NCBI GenBank assembly: GCA_003132205.1
Contig: PKWY01000044.1
Span: forward strand, 74,882-112,550
Origin: Acidimicrobiaceae bacterium
GTDB lineage: Bacteria > Actinomycetota > Acidimicrobiia > Acidimicrobiales > RAAP-2
Reading direction: 5' to 3'
Length of the DNA stretch: 37,669 nt
Shown: in pieces, positions 37,445-37,669 of the stretch
Layout: each line of letters starts with the position of its first letter
How positions within the stretch are numbered: the first letter of the stretch is position 1
Notes under the pieces: model-generated
The model's input: the letters and a program-made list of their open reading frames with translations, nothing else
What the model was told of the DNA's origin: nothing
Databases searched by the model: none
Position numbers and translations under genes: made by a program

Positions 37445-37669
37445 AGCGTCAAGAGGTCGCGCGCGCCCGTGTCAGACGAGGGGTGACGAAGCTTGCTCAT
37501 GGCGCGCGCTTCGATCTGACGAATACGCTCGCGGGTCAGGTTCATCTCCGCGCCAACGTCCTCGAGGGTACGGATCTCTCCGGCGCCATCGAGGCCGAAA
37601 CGCATCCGCAGGATCTTCTGCTCGCGCTCGTCGAGCGGCTGGAGGAGCTTCTCGATCGCGGCGGGCATC
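37441..37669 (-). CDS. Principal RNA polymerase sigma factor, C-terminal part only
   Basis: The last 75-76 codons of a sigma-70 protein cut by the window edge. Region 4: [19 protein letters not shown], then the helix-turn-helix [30 protein letters not shown] that reads the -35 element. The sequence matches group 1/2 sigma factors (RpoD/SigA/HrdB type). Which member cannot be told from this part. Confidence 0.9.
   Translation of the reverse strand, partial: MPAAIEKLLQPLDEREQKILRMRFGLDGAGEIRTLEDVGAEMNLTRERIRQIEARAMSKLRHPSSDTGARDLLTL

Overview
The window is chromosomal DNA of a high-GC actinobacterium. Gene order (carD-ispD-ispF-rlmB; tilS-hpt-folE-folP-folB-folK-DUF2520-panC-coaX-lysS-clpC; APC permease divergent from two TrkA genes; gpgS) and the actinobacterial type of CarD, ClpC, TrkA pair and TopA fit Actinomycetota. 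A murL-murD2 pair and several gene absences relative to mycobacteria suggest a deep lineage such as Acidimicrobiia, but that class call is an inference. There is no phage, insertion sequence or CRISPR array. Genes are tightly packed, and many overlap by ATGA or GTGA.

Layout. 1-2747: groEL (cut by the window edge) under a CIRCE/HrcA operator, then a moaD-like sulfur carrier and a threonine-synthase-like PLP enzyme whose leader is a SAM-I-type riboswitch. 2771-4199: gpgS, a LytR_C membrane protein and tRNA-Thr(UGU). 4339-5979: a lower-GC secreted protein with five InlB-type repeats and an OmpA-like end. 6136-12555: rlmB-ispF-ispD-carD, radA and clpC, all on the minus strand. 12658-13635: a polyprenyl diphosphate synthase on the plus strand. 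13632-24229: a minus-strand run of 14 genes with almost no gaps (zinc ABC transporter, tilS, hpt, folate genes, pantothenate/CoA genes, lysS). 24289-28044, plus strand: zur, pgeF, murL, murD2. 28117-32691, minus strand: tRNA-Thr(CGU), holB, tmk, topA. 32855-37669: an APC permease fused to an OB-fold, divergent from two TrkA genes; a HAD phosphatase; and the 3' end of a principal sigma factor gene.

The most interesting part is 1076-2747. A consensus-like promoter (TTGACA-N17-AAGAAT) starts a transcript almost exactly at a SAM-I aptamer (k-turn, covarying pseudoknot, no P4), whose closing helix contains the first possible start codon of the 'threonine synthase'. That gene overlaps a sulfur carrier ending in Gly-Gly. 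SAM control plus a sulfur carrier points to sulfur amino acid synthesis, possibly a protein-thiocarboxylate route to homocysteine, rather than plain threonine synthesis.

Other notable points are: two 7-1-7 Fur/Zur-type boxes between the zinc transporter and zur; a MurL/MurD2 route to D-Glu in peptidoglycan; a probable dead dual-specificity phosphatase inside the folate operon; a permease-OB fusion; an altered KNRFG motif in RadA; and a recurring leaderless promoter layout (-10 box, 6-7 nt, start codon).
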